From: Gigantopelta aegis
Lineage: Eukaryota; Mollusca; Gastropoda; Neomphalida; Peltospiridae
Length of the DNA stretch: 64,000 nt
NCBI RefSeq assembly: GCF_016097555.1
Contig: NC_054708.1
Coordinates: forward strand, 5,080,462-5,144,461
Reading direction: 5' to 3'
Part shown: positions 1 to 11,490 of the stretch, in pieces
Layout of the letters: the number at the start of each line of letters is the position of its first letter
Position numbering within the stretch: position 1 is the stretch's first letter
The notes under the pieces: generated by a model
The model's database searches: none
Told to the model about the DNA's origin: nothing
The model's input: only the letters and a program-made list of their open reading frames with translations
Program-made: the position numbers and the translations under genes

Positions 1-1569
1 AGCAACAGACTGGCAGTTGAAGCACAAATAAACACTGAACTGGCAGAGGGGAATTATGTCATAACCTCCGTGAAACCTATTATAGTGAGTGCCCTGGGAG
101 CTATACCAAAACTGGGCACAACAGAAATACGCATTATTCATGACTGTTCAAGACCTCTAGGAAATGCTGTCAATGATTATGTCACAATAGAAAAACAAAC
201 TTTCCAAACAGTTGAACAAGCTACTAAAGAAATAAAACAAAACTCTTTTATGGCAAAAGTCGATTTAAAAGCAGCATACCGTTCAGTTCCGATACACCGA
301 GAATGTTATTCTGCAACAGGTTTAAAATGGAAGTTTTCAGGCGACTGTCATACCACCTATATGTATGACACTCGTCTACCCTTTGGCAGCAGTGCATCAC
401 CTGGAATATTCCATCGTATCACCCAGTCCGTACGACGCATGATGATCAAAAAAGGATATACAGGATCTGTATGCTATCTGGACGATTTTCTTTTAATTTG
501 CGAAACGTACAACGAATGTCAAGAAGCCTTAAACATCCTCCTAGCCCTCCTTCGCAAACTGGGATTTCTGATAAATTGGAGAAAGGTTGTTGGTCCCACC
601 CAATGTATAACTTTCCTTGGCATTGTTCTCGACTCTAAAACCCTCACTATGGAGTTACCTGGCGCAAAAATTTAGGAACTTCAGCAGTTGCTCAGTGACT
701 TCTTTAACAAGAAAAGAGCAACAAAAAGGCAACTACAGAGTTTGGCAGGAAAACTCAACTTTGCAGGCAACGTGGTCCGCGGGGGGAGAACATTCCTTCG
801 GCGCATTCTCGACGCTATCTCAAATATGCAGCAACCTCATCACAAGGCAATTTTAAGTGATGAATTTCGGCGCGATATTACTTGGTGGGAAAAGTTTCTA
901 AAACGTTTTAATGGGAAGAGTTTTTTCCTGGACAATAAAGCGGTAATAACAGTGCACACGGATTCTTGTTTGGAGGGATGTGGTGGAACATATAATAACG
1001 ACTGGTTTTACGTAAACTTTCACAAAGATTTCCCAGTAGTTTCCACACTCCATATAAACAATAAGGAAATCCTAGCAATACTGTTCTCGGCCCGACGGTG
1101 GGGCCACCTGTGGTGCAATAAGCGGGTGATAATATATACAGACAGTATTACTGCAAGAGCGGCAATAAATAAAGGAACTTCAAAGAACCCTAATACCATG
1201 CATGCTCTAAGGGAGTTATTTTGGTTGTCATCGTTAAACAACTTTTATCTAAAAGCTATACATATACAGGGAAAACTGAATATTGTAGCGGACTTAATAT
1301 CTAGAATACATAGCCCAACAAACGTGTTCAGTTGGTGTAGCCAGTTGGTAGGGCTGTCGCATGTTCAGCCAATAACACCAGTGCATTTATTATACAATCA
1401 CATGTCCTCTTCTACTCTGAGTTTTCTCCTTTCACAGGTGATCAAGTGGTTTTGGAGGAAGCATTGGATAGCGAACTCGCAAACTTCAGAGCTTCTGCCT
1501 TCTCGGATAATACCAAAAAGACATACGGCACCCATCGACGGGCGTACTATAAGTTTTGCTGTCTATTAG
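1..1569 (+). pseudogene. Reverse transcriptase-RNase H ORF of the YR retrotransposon, broken by one stop codon
   Basis: The enzyme would copy element RNA into DNA and degrade the template. Frame 1 is open from base 1. RT motifs visible in order: AKVDLKAAYR (motif A aspartate, near 262), LPFGSSASPGIF (near 379-414), and YLDD (near 475-486, the catalytic YxDD box). RNase H follows with HTDSCLEGCGG (aspartate near 961), NNKEILAILFSARRWG (glutamate), YTDSITARAAIN (aspartate) and a late aspartate in NIVADLISR. A TAG at 673-675 interrupts an otherwise continuous frame between the two domains; no length change is needed to explain it. The 3' end overlaps the recombinase frame from 1446 to 1569. The N-terminal part, including any gag, is outside the window. 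Confidence 0.85.
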
Positions 1570-2432
1570 GATATGAATCAGTGCCGGCGTCACCGGTACT
1601 CGTGGCTAGATATGCCACCTTTCTAGCTCGAACACTGAAATTTTCATCTAGCAAACAATATCTTAATATTATTATTCAACACACTCATAAGGAATGCGGG
1701 TTTCCTAGCCCACTGCAAGATAACTATATTTTGAAAACGACCTTATCGGGCATCAAACGACAAAAGGGTGATGCGGTGTCTAGAAAACTACCTATTACCC
1801 CAGCTATTTTGTGCCAAATTTATGAAAGGCTTGATATGCAATGTTTGGATGATGCTATGTTCTGGGCAGTGTGTCTCACGGCGTTTTATGCACTGCTACA
1901 GAAATCTAACTTACTACCGGAAAAGTCCGAAGATTTTAATCAATTACGCTACCCAACCAGGGCGGCCTTTACCTTTTATCACTGGGGAGCTGTTATGTCA
2001 CTGCGCTTAACAAAGACTATACAGTTTAAGGAGCGGGTCCTCTCTATACCCCTCCCCTATTTGCCGAGTCACCCCGTGTGTGCAGTATCGGCCCTGATGC
2101 GAGCCTTCTCTTTGGCCAACGTACCAAACAGTCATGCTCCAGCTTTCTTAAGCCACACGTCCACTAGAATTAGCCCCTTACTATATAGTTCCTTCTTTGG
2201 CAAACTTAGGAAGGTATTAACGGATATTGGATATCCAGGGTATCAGTACACCGGGCATTCATTTCGCAGGGGTGGGGCAACTTTGGCCCTTCAAGCTGGA
2301 CTGCCTACTGAATGGATAAAAATGTTAGGTGATTGGAAAAGCGATGCCTATCTGGCCTACGTGGAGGTGCCGTTCCAGTCCCGACTCGCCGCTATGACTG
2401 TTTTAGTTAAATCTCTACCTTTAATGCCATAG
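1446..2432 (+). CDS. Tyrosine recombinase (integrase) of the YR retrotransposon
   Basis: This enzyme would insert the circular cDNA by strand exchange through a covalent tyrosine-DNA bond. Near the C-terminus is the box GHSFRRGGATLALQ (H-x-x-R, histidine about residue 271 and arginine 274 counting from 1446), followed by GDWKSDAYLAYVEVP with the expected nucleophilic tyrosine. The upstream box, which in relatives usually reads with arginine before KSNLLP, here has glutamine (CAG, 1899-1901), so the first catalytic arginine appears lost. The N-terminal SAM-like part contains SDNTKKTYGTHRRAYYKF. There is no ATG at the start of the domain; the frame stays open upstream inside the RNase H frame, so the start is uncertain and may depend on frameshifting or splicing. 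Homology is clear at family level; activity is doubtful. Confidence 0.85.
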   Translation: MVLEEALDSELANFRASAFSDNTKKTYGTHRRAYYKFCCLLGYESVPASPVLVARYATFLARTLKFSSSKQYLNIIIQHTHKECGFPSPLQDNYILKTTLSGIKRQKGDAVSRKLPITPAILCQIYERLDMQCLDDAMFWAVCLTAFYALLQKSNLLPEKSEDFNQLRYPTRAAFTFYHWGAVMSLRLTKTIQFKERVLSIPLPYLPSHPVCAVSALMRAFSLANVPNSHAPAFLSHTSTRISPLLYSSFFGKLRKVLTDIGYPGYQYTGHSFRRGGATLALQAGLPTEWIKMLGDWKSDAYLAYVEVPFQSRLAAMTVLVKSLPLMP

Positions 2433-2524
2433 AATAACAGTTTAGATATACACAAAAAACTATGGCCTACAACGTAATAATTATTCTAAAGTACCCCTAC
2501 TGGCTACTTGTTTGTGGGTAGATT

Positions 2525-2658
2525 GGGAGCTTAGATTCCTACGGCATCTTTTTGATGGGCAGTATAATGCAATGGGCTTTTATGCCGGGAATAAAGCAAC
2601 CAGTTTACCCATGAACATCTTGTTGTTGTTATTACTGCATTAGACAAACATAGTTTAA
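2525..2658 (+). repeat. Split direct repeat, copy B1
   Basis: This 134-bp segment is identical by eye to 3387-3520. It starts at GGGAGCTTAGATTCC and ends at ACATAGTTTAA. It lies 92 bases after the recombinase stop, where a PAT/Ngaro B1 repeat is expected. Confidence 0.85.
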
Positions 2659-3000
2659 GTAAGTAATTAAACACTAATTACGGTTTAAACGCATGCGGTA
2701 ATGACAGATTCCCAAGCTGTAATAGCTGTACATTACTCAGACATATTTATACATTATTTAATTACATCAATAATTACTCCCCACACCCAACCCGCATATA
2801 CGCACACACTGTCACCTAACCAACTACTTTATTTCAGCCAAATCGTCCCAGAACTTAATTTGCAAACAACAATAATTAATACTTTAAAAAAAAACCCACA
2901 CACATAAAACCCGATACTCATATTTGAGTTTACTATTCCTTTAAGACTGGGGCTAGCTGTTGATATCGTAAGTAATTAAACACTAATTACGGTTTAAACG
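2659..3000 (+). repeat. 33-bp direct repeat pair inside the element 3' region
   Basis: GTAAGTAATTAAACACTAAT and the 13 bases after it occur at 2659-2691 and again at 2968-3000, ending in GGTTTAAACG. The unit itself holds a small inverted repeat (GTAATT...AATTAC), as expected for a recombinase binding or crossover region. Its role is inferred only from position. Confidence 0.7.
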
Positions 3001-3386
3001 GCGTGCGGTCACCGACCATCTGGCACGAGGGTAATCAGGGTCAGATGAGAACCAGCCAATCAGATGCCGGGTGCATGGCGGGAAGCTGCGATGTCCTGGC
3101 ATTGGTAACATCTTGGACACTGTAGATGCAGCCAATCAGAGGCCTGGTATACGGCGTGGTAACTACATGTAAGATAGCACGACTGCCGCGCTTAGTCTTG
3201 TGGTATTTAGCGCTAGCATAGAATGAAGAATATTTAATCTCCCACCCACCCACACCATATTATTATTATTAGCATATATATATATATATATTTGTACTTC
3301 TCTATGTTTAATTATGTATGTTATGAAAAAATGTTTTTTAGTAAAGATTAGTCTTAGGAATATAGATATACATGTAGTAGATAGAT

Positions 3387-3520
3387 GGGAGCTTAGATTC
3401 CTACGGCATCTTTTTGATGGGCAGTATAATGCAATGGGCTTTTATGCCGGGAATAAAGCAACCAGTTTACCCATGAACATCTTGTTGTTGTTATTACTGC
3501 ATTAGACAAACATAGTTTAA
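3387..3520 (+). repeat. Split direct repeat, copy B2, likely 3' end of the element
   Basis: Identical by eye to 2525-2658 over 134 bp. Homology stops at 3520, taken as the right end of the retrotransposon. The intervening 2659-3386 would contain the A2 repeat, whose partner A1 is outside the window. Confidence 0.8.
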
Positions 3521-4142
3521 TGACCTCTTACTGCCCAGCGCATATCAACAAATTGAAAGTAGCCATGCATGCAGGATGTATTTTGTTTAGGCTATTTCAT
3601 TAAATGTCTTGCCATATTAACATGTTTCACACGTTAATAAAGCAGTAAATGATTAATCCTAACATATAAATTTTATTTCTGTCACCTTAATAGATTTAAA
3701 GATACAAACTGCGGAAATATGTGCAGCTTTCATTTACAAAATCAATCTGAAAAATTTCAAAAATTAAAAAATGTAAATCAACAGTTTATTACGCCGTAAG
3801 GAGTAGATTACAACAGTGAAAACAATATTGCCGTAACTTCAAAACTTCTCGACGTACACTGATTTTCATGTTATAAAAATGAAAACATTGCATGAAATGG
3901 GCGTGACTTAACATTAGACATCCCAATTCCTCTAGAAGGAAGCAGCGGATTAATTCAATATTTTGACACTTTTATATAGATAGGCAGCAGAAATTAAATT
4001 TAGAATTTCAAGAGTTTTCACTTGTAAATTTCATAGAAACTGACATACAATACAACATTTGTGATACACATAACCTATAAACACAATTTTTTAATACGAT
4101 CAATCCCCTGGTGGGCCTAAATACCTACAAAATTTCAGCTAC
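3521..4142. other. No gene or recognised repeat
   Basis: AT-rich sequence between the YR element and the Penelope-like relic. I see no coding frame of interest and no repeat. Confidence 0.5.
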
Positions 4143-4860
4143 ATGTATATGGGCCTAGAATGTTTTTCACGTTTTGAGAGGTTTCACCAGTTCCTCAGAT
4201 TAATCGATGAGTGCTTTCCCAAAAAAACCAACCCTCTCCACAAAATTATAAATCGAAACACCGTTAAAATTAGCTATAGCTGCATGCCTAATGTTGGGAA
4301 AATAATTTCAGCGCATAACAAAACTCTACTTCAACAACACAGAGACAAAGACGCCGTTCCCTCCAGAGAATGCAACTGTAGACGAAGAGCTGAATGTCCA
4401 CTTGAGGGTAAATGCTTGCAAAAAGGAGTAATATATCAAGCTACCGTTAATACACTCGATGACAACAAGCAAGAAACATACGTTGGTTTGACCGAGAACA
4501 CATTTAAGACGAGATATACCACGCACATGAGCAGTTTTTAAAACGCAACACAGAAGAACGCAATTAACAGCGCTAAGTCAGTACATTTGGACACTGAAGG
4601 ATAGATTCACCCCATACACCATTAAGTGGAAAATTTTATCCAAAGCAAAGCCATACTCTCCAGCGAGCAAAAGATGTAACCTCTGCCTGAAGGAAAAACT
4701 TTTCATAATGTATAAACCTGAAACCAGCACACTGAACTCCAAGAATGAACTCGTATCAGCATGTTGACACAGACGCAAATACCTTCTGTGCGCATACCAC
4801 ACATCACCTATAGACCTGCATAGTGACGTAACCTCGACGTCACAGAGTCCATTACGTCAT
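4143..4860 (+). pseudogene. Penelope-like retroelement relic: end of RT and GIY-YIG endonuclease
   Basis: Penelope-like elements carry RT followed by a GIY-YIG endonuclease used for integration. Frame 4143-4541 shows KIINRNTVKISYSCMPN (the RT-to-EN linker typical of these elements), a cysteine cluster CNCRRRAECPL, then GVIYQATV and TYVGLTENTFKTRY, which correspond to the GIY-YIG core. After 4541 the similarity continues in another frame from about 4575: YIWTLKDRF, then SKRCNLCLKEKLF, then STLNSKNELVSAC with a TGA at once after it. One frameshift near 4540 and one stop thus break the copy. Most of the RT is missing upstream, so it is 5'-truncated. An AT run follows at 4942. Confidence 0.8.
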
Positions 4861-4940
4861 CAGCTTTCCGTTGACGGTGTAATTAAATCTACATCTGATG
4901 AGTGAGAGCAATTCATGTAGAGATAAACATACACTTTTAA

Positions 4941-4941
<1 letters not shown>

Positions 4942-5001
<60 letters not shown>
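4942..5001. repeat. (AT)n microsatellite
   Basis: About 29 AT dinucleotides in an uninterrupted run. Confidence 0.97.
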
Positions 5002-5002
<1 letters not shown>

Positions 5003-5294
5003 TTGTTTATTGCACAATCAATCAACCATTTGACACATGCTTACATCCACTGAAGGTTCAAGCACATCTGTCTTACGTTAGGCACATTCTCTGAATTTCC
5101 TGGCGGATGTGTCCAAGACAGGCGTGCATTGTATCTTGTGCAAGTATTGAATATTATTAATTGTTCAGATATTAATGGCATTGTACATATTGTAGCTATA
5201 AACCTGTATGAGCACCGTTACCTGCAGTGCTTATCCTCCTGGTCAAAATGTGAGCTCATTACTGGCTTGTCCCTTCTACCGTCAAGTGACCAGC

Positions 5295-5790
5295 TTATAT
5301 CCAGACTGCACGCCTGAACCCAGAGAGAGATTTAATCAGCCAGTGGGGTGGTATAATGTAAGGCCACTATACGGACTTCTTAACTGAAGTAGCTCAGTGG
5401 TACAGTGCTCGCTTGATGCGCTGTCGGTCTGGGATCGATCCCCATCAGTGGACCCATTGGGCTATTTCTTGTTCCAGCCAGTGCTCCACAACTGGTGTAA
5501 CAAAGGCCATGGTATGTACTATCCTGCCTGTGGGGTGGTGCATATAAAAGATCCCTTGCTGCTAATCGAAAAGAGTAGCCCATGAAGTGGTGACAACGGG
5601 TTTCCTCTCTCAATATCTGTGGTCCTTAACCATACATGTATGTCTGATGCCATATAACCGTAAATGAAATGTGTTGAGTGCATCGTTAAATAAAACATTT
5701 CCTTCCTTCCTTCCTTCTTAACTGAGGTGTGTATACCCAGACTGCATGCTTGAACCCAGAGAGAAATTTAATCACTCAGTGAATACACTG
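5295..5790. repeat. Old ~50-bp direct duplication flanking a SINE
   Basis: CCAGACTGCACGCCTGAACC with its following bases (from about 5301) recurs diverged at about 5738 (CCAGACTGCATGCTTGAACC). The SINE at 5388-5713 sits between the two copies. Confidence 0.6.
5388..5713 (+). mobile_element. tRNA-derived SINE (head H1, tail T2)
   Basis: The 5' head has an A box (AGCTCAGTGGTACAGTGCTC) and B box (GGATCGATCCCCA), the internal RNA polymerase III promoter of tRNA-derived SINEs. The body contains CAAAGGCCATGGTATGT and AAAAGATCCCTTGCTGCTAA. The tail reads GTGCATCGTTAAATAAAAC and ends in (TTCC)n. An exact 12-bp target site duplication, CTTCTTAACTGA, flanks it at 5376-5387 and 5714-5725, so both ends are fixed. 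Confidence 0.93.
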
Positions 5791-6524
5791 TGTATACACA
5801 TGCAGCCAATAGACTAAAACCTTCACTCAACAGAAATTAAAATGATTTTTTTTTTTTTTGCAAGTTATGCGTCTTTTTTTACCTACCTTAATATAATCAT
5901 TAAAAATCTGCCATTATATAATCTTTTATTAAAATAATTAATTAGTTTTTTCTCTTTATGATGACAAATACAAATTATTGTTTTAATGAAACTATCAATA
6001 TTTATTATTATTTTTTAAATTTCAAGTTATGTTGGGGTTTTTTTCATAATCAATCAAAATGCACCACTATAATCTTTAAAGTAATTAATTTGGGTTTTTT
6101 AAGATGACAAATAAAAACTATTCTTTCAATGACACTACCAGTGTCAAGGAGCCAACTGTAAGAACAAACGGATGTGTACATACACGTATATAATGATGTG
6201 TATCAGACAACATTATTGATGTGTGATGGTCAATAAAACAGATCTCCATACACTGCATGACCGTTTCATATTGTAAACATTAGTTGTTATCACTGGTGTA
6301 TCCTACTGTATACAGACGATTCTGTGTGGCTAATTCATTCCAAGTATTTTTTTTTTTTTACACTAAATAATATAAGAAATAATCTGGTTTTAATAATCAC
6401 TGATTAAACAATGTACTGGGATGTCACATACAAAACATTCTTTTCTTGTTTGAGGCAAAGAACTACAGTCAAACTGCATGCACAAAGCAGCCACCAAAAG
6501 GAGTATGAAAACATGGCCTTTAAA
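5791..6524. other. No gene or recognised repeat
   Basis: AT-rich sequence with homopolymer T stretches. I see no supported coding sequence. Confidence 0.5.
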
Positions 6525-6745
6525 GACAGGTAGCTGCTTAATACAGGTCAGTTATACTATATTAGATAATTTGGGAGAATAAAAATGTGGTCTAAATAAT
6601 ACAGGTGGCTGCTTAATACAGGTCAGTTTATACTATATAAGATGATTAGGAAGAATAAAAATGTGGCCTCTTAACACAGGTGGCTGCTTAATACAGGTCA
6701 GTTTATACTATATTAAATGACTGGGGAGAATAAAAATGTAGCTTT
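6525..6745. repeat. ~75-bp tandem repeat, about 3 units
   Basis: Units share GGTGGCTGCTTAATACAGGT, then CAGTTTATACTATATTA, then GAATAAAAATGTGGCC. The wording also resembles 29430-29590, so the source may be an interspersed element. Confidence 0.75.
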
Positions 6746-7215
6746 GTCATGTTAGCCAAGTAATGGGTAATTTTGTTATGTGGTCTTACTATCATCATCA
6801 TATATCACAGATCAACAAACCACATTTATAAGCCAGTTAAGATCACATACATATAGTAAACTTTTTTCTCCCATTGTTTCTACAAATACATACATACATG
6901 TACGTATGTAATGTCTATCCAGAGACCTACAAAATACATTCCCAGGCCATGTATTGATATAGTTTGTTTGAACACAACAAAACACTATTCAGTTTATATA
7001 TAGCTGCAGCAGATGTTTGGTGGGATAAGCCAGTTGAGGTATTATATTATTCAATGCACAATACAGTGATAAATATTTAATGTTTAATATTCTCTATACA
7101 ATACAAACAAAAAAACCTGCTCTCAGGCTGGGTGGATCAACCAAGCCAAGTCGCTGGCTCACTGGGAAAAGGTTTGGCTTTTTCACTTGTTAACGACTAA
7201 CAAAGGAGCTTAAAA
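6746..7215. other. No gene or recognised repeat
   Basis: AT-rich; nothing supported. Confidence 0.5.
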
Positions 7216-7229
7216 TATAACCAAATGGA

Positions 7230-7616
7230 AAGAAAGAAATGTTTTATTTAACGACGCACTCAACACATTTTATTTACAGTTATATGGCGTCAGACATATG
7301 GTTAAGGACCACACAGATTTTGAGAGGAAACCCGCTGTCACCACTACATGGGCTACTCTTTCCGATTAGCAGCAAGGGATCTTTTATTTGCGCTTCCCAC
7401 AGGCAGGATAGCACAAACCATGGCCTTTGTTGAACCAGTTATGGATCACTGGTCGGTGCAAGTGGTTTACACCTACCCATTGAGCCTTGCGGAGTACTCA
7501 CTCAGGGTTTGGAGTCAGTATCTGGATTACAAATCCCATGCCTCGACTGGGATCCGAACCCAGTACCTACCAGCCTGCAGACCGATGACCTAACCATGAC
7601 GCCACCGAGGCCGGTG
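7230..7616 (-). mobile_element. tRNA-derived SINE (head H2, tail T2)
   Basis: Read on the minus strand it starts with a head containing GGCCTCGGTGGCGTCATGGT and the B box GGGTTCGGATCCC, goes through a body with GCAAATAAAAGATCCCTTGC, and ends in CGTCGTTAAATAAAAC plus (TTTC)n. The target site duplication TATAACCAAATGGA (14 bp, exact) flanks it at 7216-7229 and 7617-7630. Same family as 22492-22872 and 29757-30154. Confidence 0.93.
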
Positions 7617-7794
7617 TATAACCAAATGGATGCCTGTGGTTGTTCATTTAAGCCTGTGGTTGTTCATTAGCCTCTTTATAGTCTCATCATAGACAGAAAA
7701 AGAAAAAACAGATTTTAAACTGTGATGATACATATATGGTGTTCATCAAATGGTTATTTTGACACTTAAATTGGTTAAAAGAGAGAGGGAGGGA

Positions 7795-7988
<194 letters not shown>

Positions 7989-8162
7989 CAGAGACAGGCT
8001 AGGCTACATATGCAGACTACTACTGCTGAAAAGCAGTAAGAAATATTTTATATATACTTTTTCACACAGGACAGTACATACCATGGCCTGACAACATGAA
8101 GCATTGAATAGAATTGGTAAACATTTTTAGTCCATCATAAAGGCACTTAGTAGAACAAACTT

Positions 8163-9500
8163 CTAGACAGAAATCCAGAATAAAATCTGGACAAGTGATG
8201 GATCACTCTCCTAGACTGAAATGTGGACAAGTGATGGATCAATCTCCTAGACTGAAATGTGGACAAGTGATGGATCAATCTCCTAGACTGAAATGTGGAC
8301 AAGTAATAAAATACACTCCTACACTGAAATCTGGACAAGTGATGAAACACTCTCCTAGATTAAAATCTGAACAAGTGATGGATCACTCTCCTAGACTGAA
8401 ATCTGAACAAGTGATGGATTACTCTTCTAGACTGAAATCTGGAAAAGTGATCAAATACTCTCCTGGATTGAAATCAAGACAAGTGATGAAACACTCTCCT
8501 AGACTGAAATGTGGACAAGTGATGGATCAATCTCCTAGAATTAAATCTGGACAAGTGATGGATCAATCTCCTAGACTGAAATGTGGACAAGTGATGGATC
8601 AATCTCCTAGAATGAAATCTGGACAAGTGATGAAACACACTCCTATAGATTGAAATGTGGACAAGTGATGAAACACACTCCTAGACTGAAATCTGGACAA
8701 GTGATGGATCACACTCCTAGACAGAAATCCAGAATAAAATCTGGACAAGTGATGGATCACTCTCCTAGACTGAAATGTGGACAAGTGATGGATCAATCTC
8801 CTAGACTGAAATGTGGACAAGTGATGGATCAATCTCCTAGACTGAAATGTGGACAAGTAATAAAATACACTCCTACACTGAAATCTGGACAAGTGATGAA
8901 ACACTCTCCTAGATTAAAATCTGAACAAGTGATGGATCACTCTCCTAGACTGAAATCTGAACAAGTGATGGATTACTCTTCTAGACTGAAATCTGGAAAA
9001 GTGATCAAATACTCTCCTGGATTGAAATCAAGACAAGTGATGAAACACTCTCCTAGACTGAAATGTGGACAAGTGATGGATCAATCTCCTAGAATTAAAT
9101 CTGGACAAGTGATGGATCAATCTCCTAGACTGAAATGTGGACAAGTGATGGATCACTCTCCTAGACTGAAATCAGGACAAGTGTGTTTCACTCCTATAGA
9201 TTGAAATGTGGACAAGTGATGAAACACACTCCTAGACTGAAATCTGGACAAGTGATGGATCACACTCCTAGACTGAAATCTAGACAAATGATGGATCACT
9301 CTCCTAGACTGAAATCTGGACAAGTGATGGATCACACTCCTAGACTGAAATCTAGACAAATGATGGATCACACTCCTAAACTGAAATCTGGACAAGTGAT
9401 GGATTACTCTCCTAGACTGAAATCTGGACAAGTGATGGATCACTCTCCTAGACTGAAATCAGGACAAGTGATGACACACTCGTAGACACAAATCTGGACA
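8163..9500. repeat. 36-bp minisatellite, about 37 units
   Basis: The unit contains CTGAAATCTGGACAAGTGAT, then GGATCACTCTCCTAGA; 36 bp is 12 codons, so frames stay open on both strands without being genes. A block of about 460 bp starting at 8163 recurs 554 bp downstream starting at 8717 with the same variant order, so a multi-unit segment has been duplicated. Confidence 0.92.
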
Positions 9501-9710
9501 AGTCACAATAAAACACTCATCCTGGAGACCAATCCATAAAGCTTGCTTAAGCTCTCTCAAAAACCACTGCATCATCCTCACAAGTCAATTTGCATGTCAT
9601 TGCGAGATAGCAAAGTTGAAAATGTCTAGTGACTCAAATCCAGACTCTTCATAAAATCCACCTATGCTGCTTCACACTACTTCTTAAAACCTCTGCAGTG
9701 TGTATATGTA

Positions 9711-9834
<124 letters not shown>

Positions 9835-9845
9835 AGAATATTATC

Positions 9846-9972
9846 ATGATGATGATGATGGTGATGATGGTACTGGTGCTGTTGATAATGATGATGGTGC
9901 TGGTGCTGTTGATAATGATGGTGGTGGTGGTACTGTTGTTGTTGATAATGATGATGATAGTGAAGATGAAGG

Positions 9973-10027
<55 letters not shown>

Positions 10028-10028
10028 A
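9846..10028. repeat. (GAT)n trinucleotide repeat, interrupted
   Basis: GATGAT, GGTGCTGTT and related triplets, ending in a pure GAT run of about 55 bp. Confidence 0.93.
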
Positions 10029-10030
10029 AA

Positions 10031-11477
10031 AACAATAATAAAAAGTAAGGTGAGGTAGGAAATGAAGTGAAGTGAGGTGAAGTAAGATGAAGTCAACTAA
10101 AATAAATAAAAATATAACAAAACAAAACAAAATAATTTGCATTAAGAAAATTGAAATAAATTCTGTATCACCATTTCCAGCATACATGTGGCATTTAAAC
10201 CATTCTAAACACTGGAAAAGCATTCTTCAGGCTTAACCACAAACTTCACCAAGTTATTTTCAGTTGAACAATAAACAAATAAAATATTTGTTTTCAAATT
10301 GGATAAACATTTCACAAAGCAGCCGAAGAGAGTGACAATTCAACAATTAAGTGTGCTAAAAGTGTTCTTCCTCAGGTTTATACAGCTGACTTGCTCAACT
10401 CTGTCAATAAAGTACAGGGACAATCAATGGAAATTGCAGGGGTGGGTGAGACCAGACCCCTTAGGGTGCCACATATCACAAACGTGTACAGAAAAGAAAT
10501 ATTTAATTACGGCAACAACAATTTAGCACACTTTCGAAATACTGATAAATCATCAGGTGGCCTTTGTAAAGAGGTCACAGAGAGTTGAAGGAAGTCACTA
10601 GATTGGTTTCCTTTCATGGACTCATCAGGGTGTTTGTCCTAGCCAAGTAACCCGCAACGTTTATATACCTGTGGGATTGTGGAATGGGGAGTGTGTGTAT
10701 ATCCATGCCCCCCATACAGTATCCCTGTTATTATTATTATCAAACAAATTCTCAGGAGCATATGAACATCTGATATCATAACACATTTAAGCCTCTTGGG
10801 CCCTCATATCTTCATCGCCTGGGCTATCTCATTGACAGTGGCCTCTTCACTTTCAAATTCAAAATTTAATACACTTCACAGGCCGTGTGTATGTGCTGTA
10901 TTATCTATGGAAAGTGTGTGTAAAATATTGCTTGCTGCTATTCAGTAAGAATAGCATATGTGGTAGCAACAGCTTTCTTTTACTTTCTAGACCAAGTGTC
11001 AAAATATAACCCGGTTTAGAAACGTGCTGAGGCTTTGTTATAACTAAATATTCCTTTCTTTTCTTTCCTGTACGAGGTCGACTGACCTTACAAGTTTATT
11101 ATAATAATATATACATGTAAAAGATTTGATATTGTACAAGTAGCATGGTTTAAGGCAAGTTAAAAGAAGCTAAACTAGACATGTAGTCTTACGCAGAATA
11201 ATCGATCTACACAATGTCATGTAGATAACATGATTTTCAGGTATTGTAGGTTTCACTGAAGACTTTAAAACAGCAGTAATTATAGGACAGCTTCAGGCAC
11301 TGTAGGAGTTAACAGACCATGATGTCTCAAAACTCCATAGCTAAAGCTGAGCTATTAAGAGTCTATCCACATTGTTCAGAGTCAATCAAAAATAAAGTGT
11401 TTGTTTTCTTATTGTGTGTGTGTGTGTGCATGGGACGGGTGTTTTTAAAATTCATATTCTGTAAGTCTGTATGTCTC
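10031..11477. other. No gene or recognised repeat
   Basis: Unique-looking AT-rich DNA with a short TG run near 11416. Short open frames here lack splice signals or domain similarity. Confidence 0.5.
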
Positions 11478-11490
11478 TGTAAGTGTAGGG

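Larger units (their letters stand above)
1..3520 (+). mobile_element. Tyrosine-recombinase retrotransposon (Ngaro/PAT/DIRS type), 3' part
   Basis: The order is reverse transcriptase, RNase H, then tyrosine recombinase in an overlapping frame. This order defines YR retrotransposons, which integrate with a recombinase instead of a DDE integrase. No methyltransferase domain is seen after RNase H, which favours Ngaro or PAT over DIRS1. A perfect 134-bp direct repeat (2525-2658 and 3387-3520) lies downstream of the recombinase and fits the B1 and B2 halves of the A1-ORFs-B1-A2-B2 split repeat of PAT/Ngaro elements; A1 would lie left of the window. The reading frame is open from base 1, so the 5' part is cut off by the window edge. 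An in-frame stop between RT and RNase H, and a changed recombinase residue, suggest an inactive copy. Confidence 0.85.

Noticed and set aside
5391..5440. tRNA-like boxes considered as true tRNA genes, here and in other SINE heads
   Set aside because: Each is followed by the SINE body and tail and flanked by target duplications, and none is seen to fold into a full cloverleaf.
8195..9485. Frames with SPRLKSGQVMDH repeats and their minus-strand mirrors
   Set aside because: 12-codon read-out of the 36-bp minisatellite, open on both strands.
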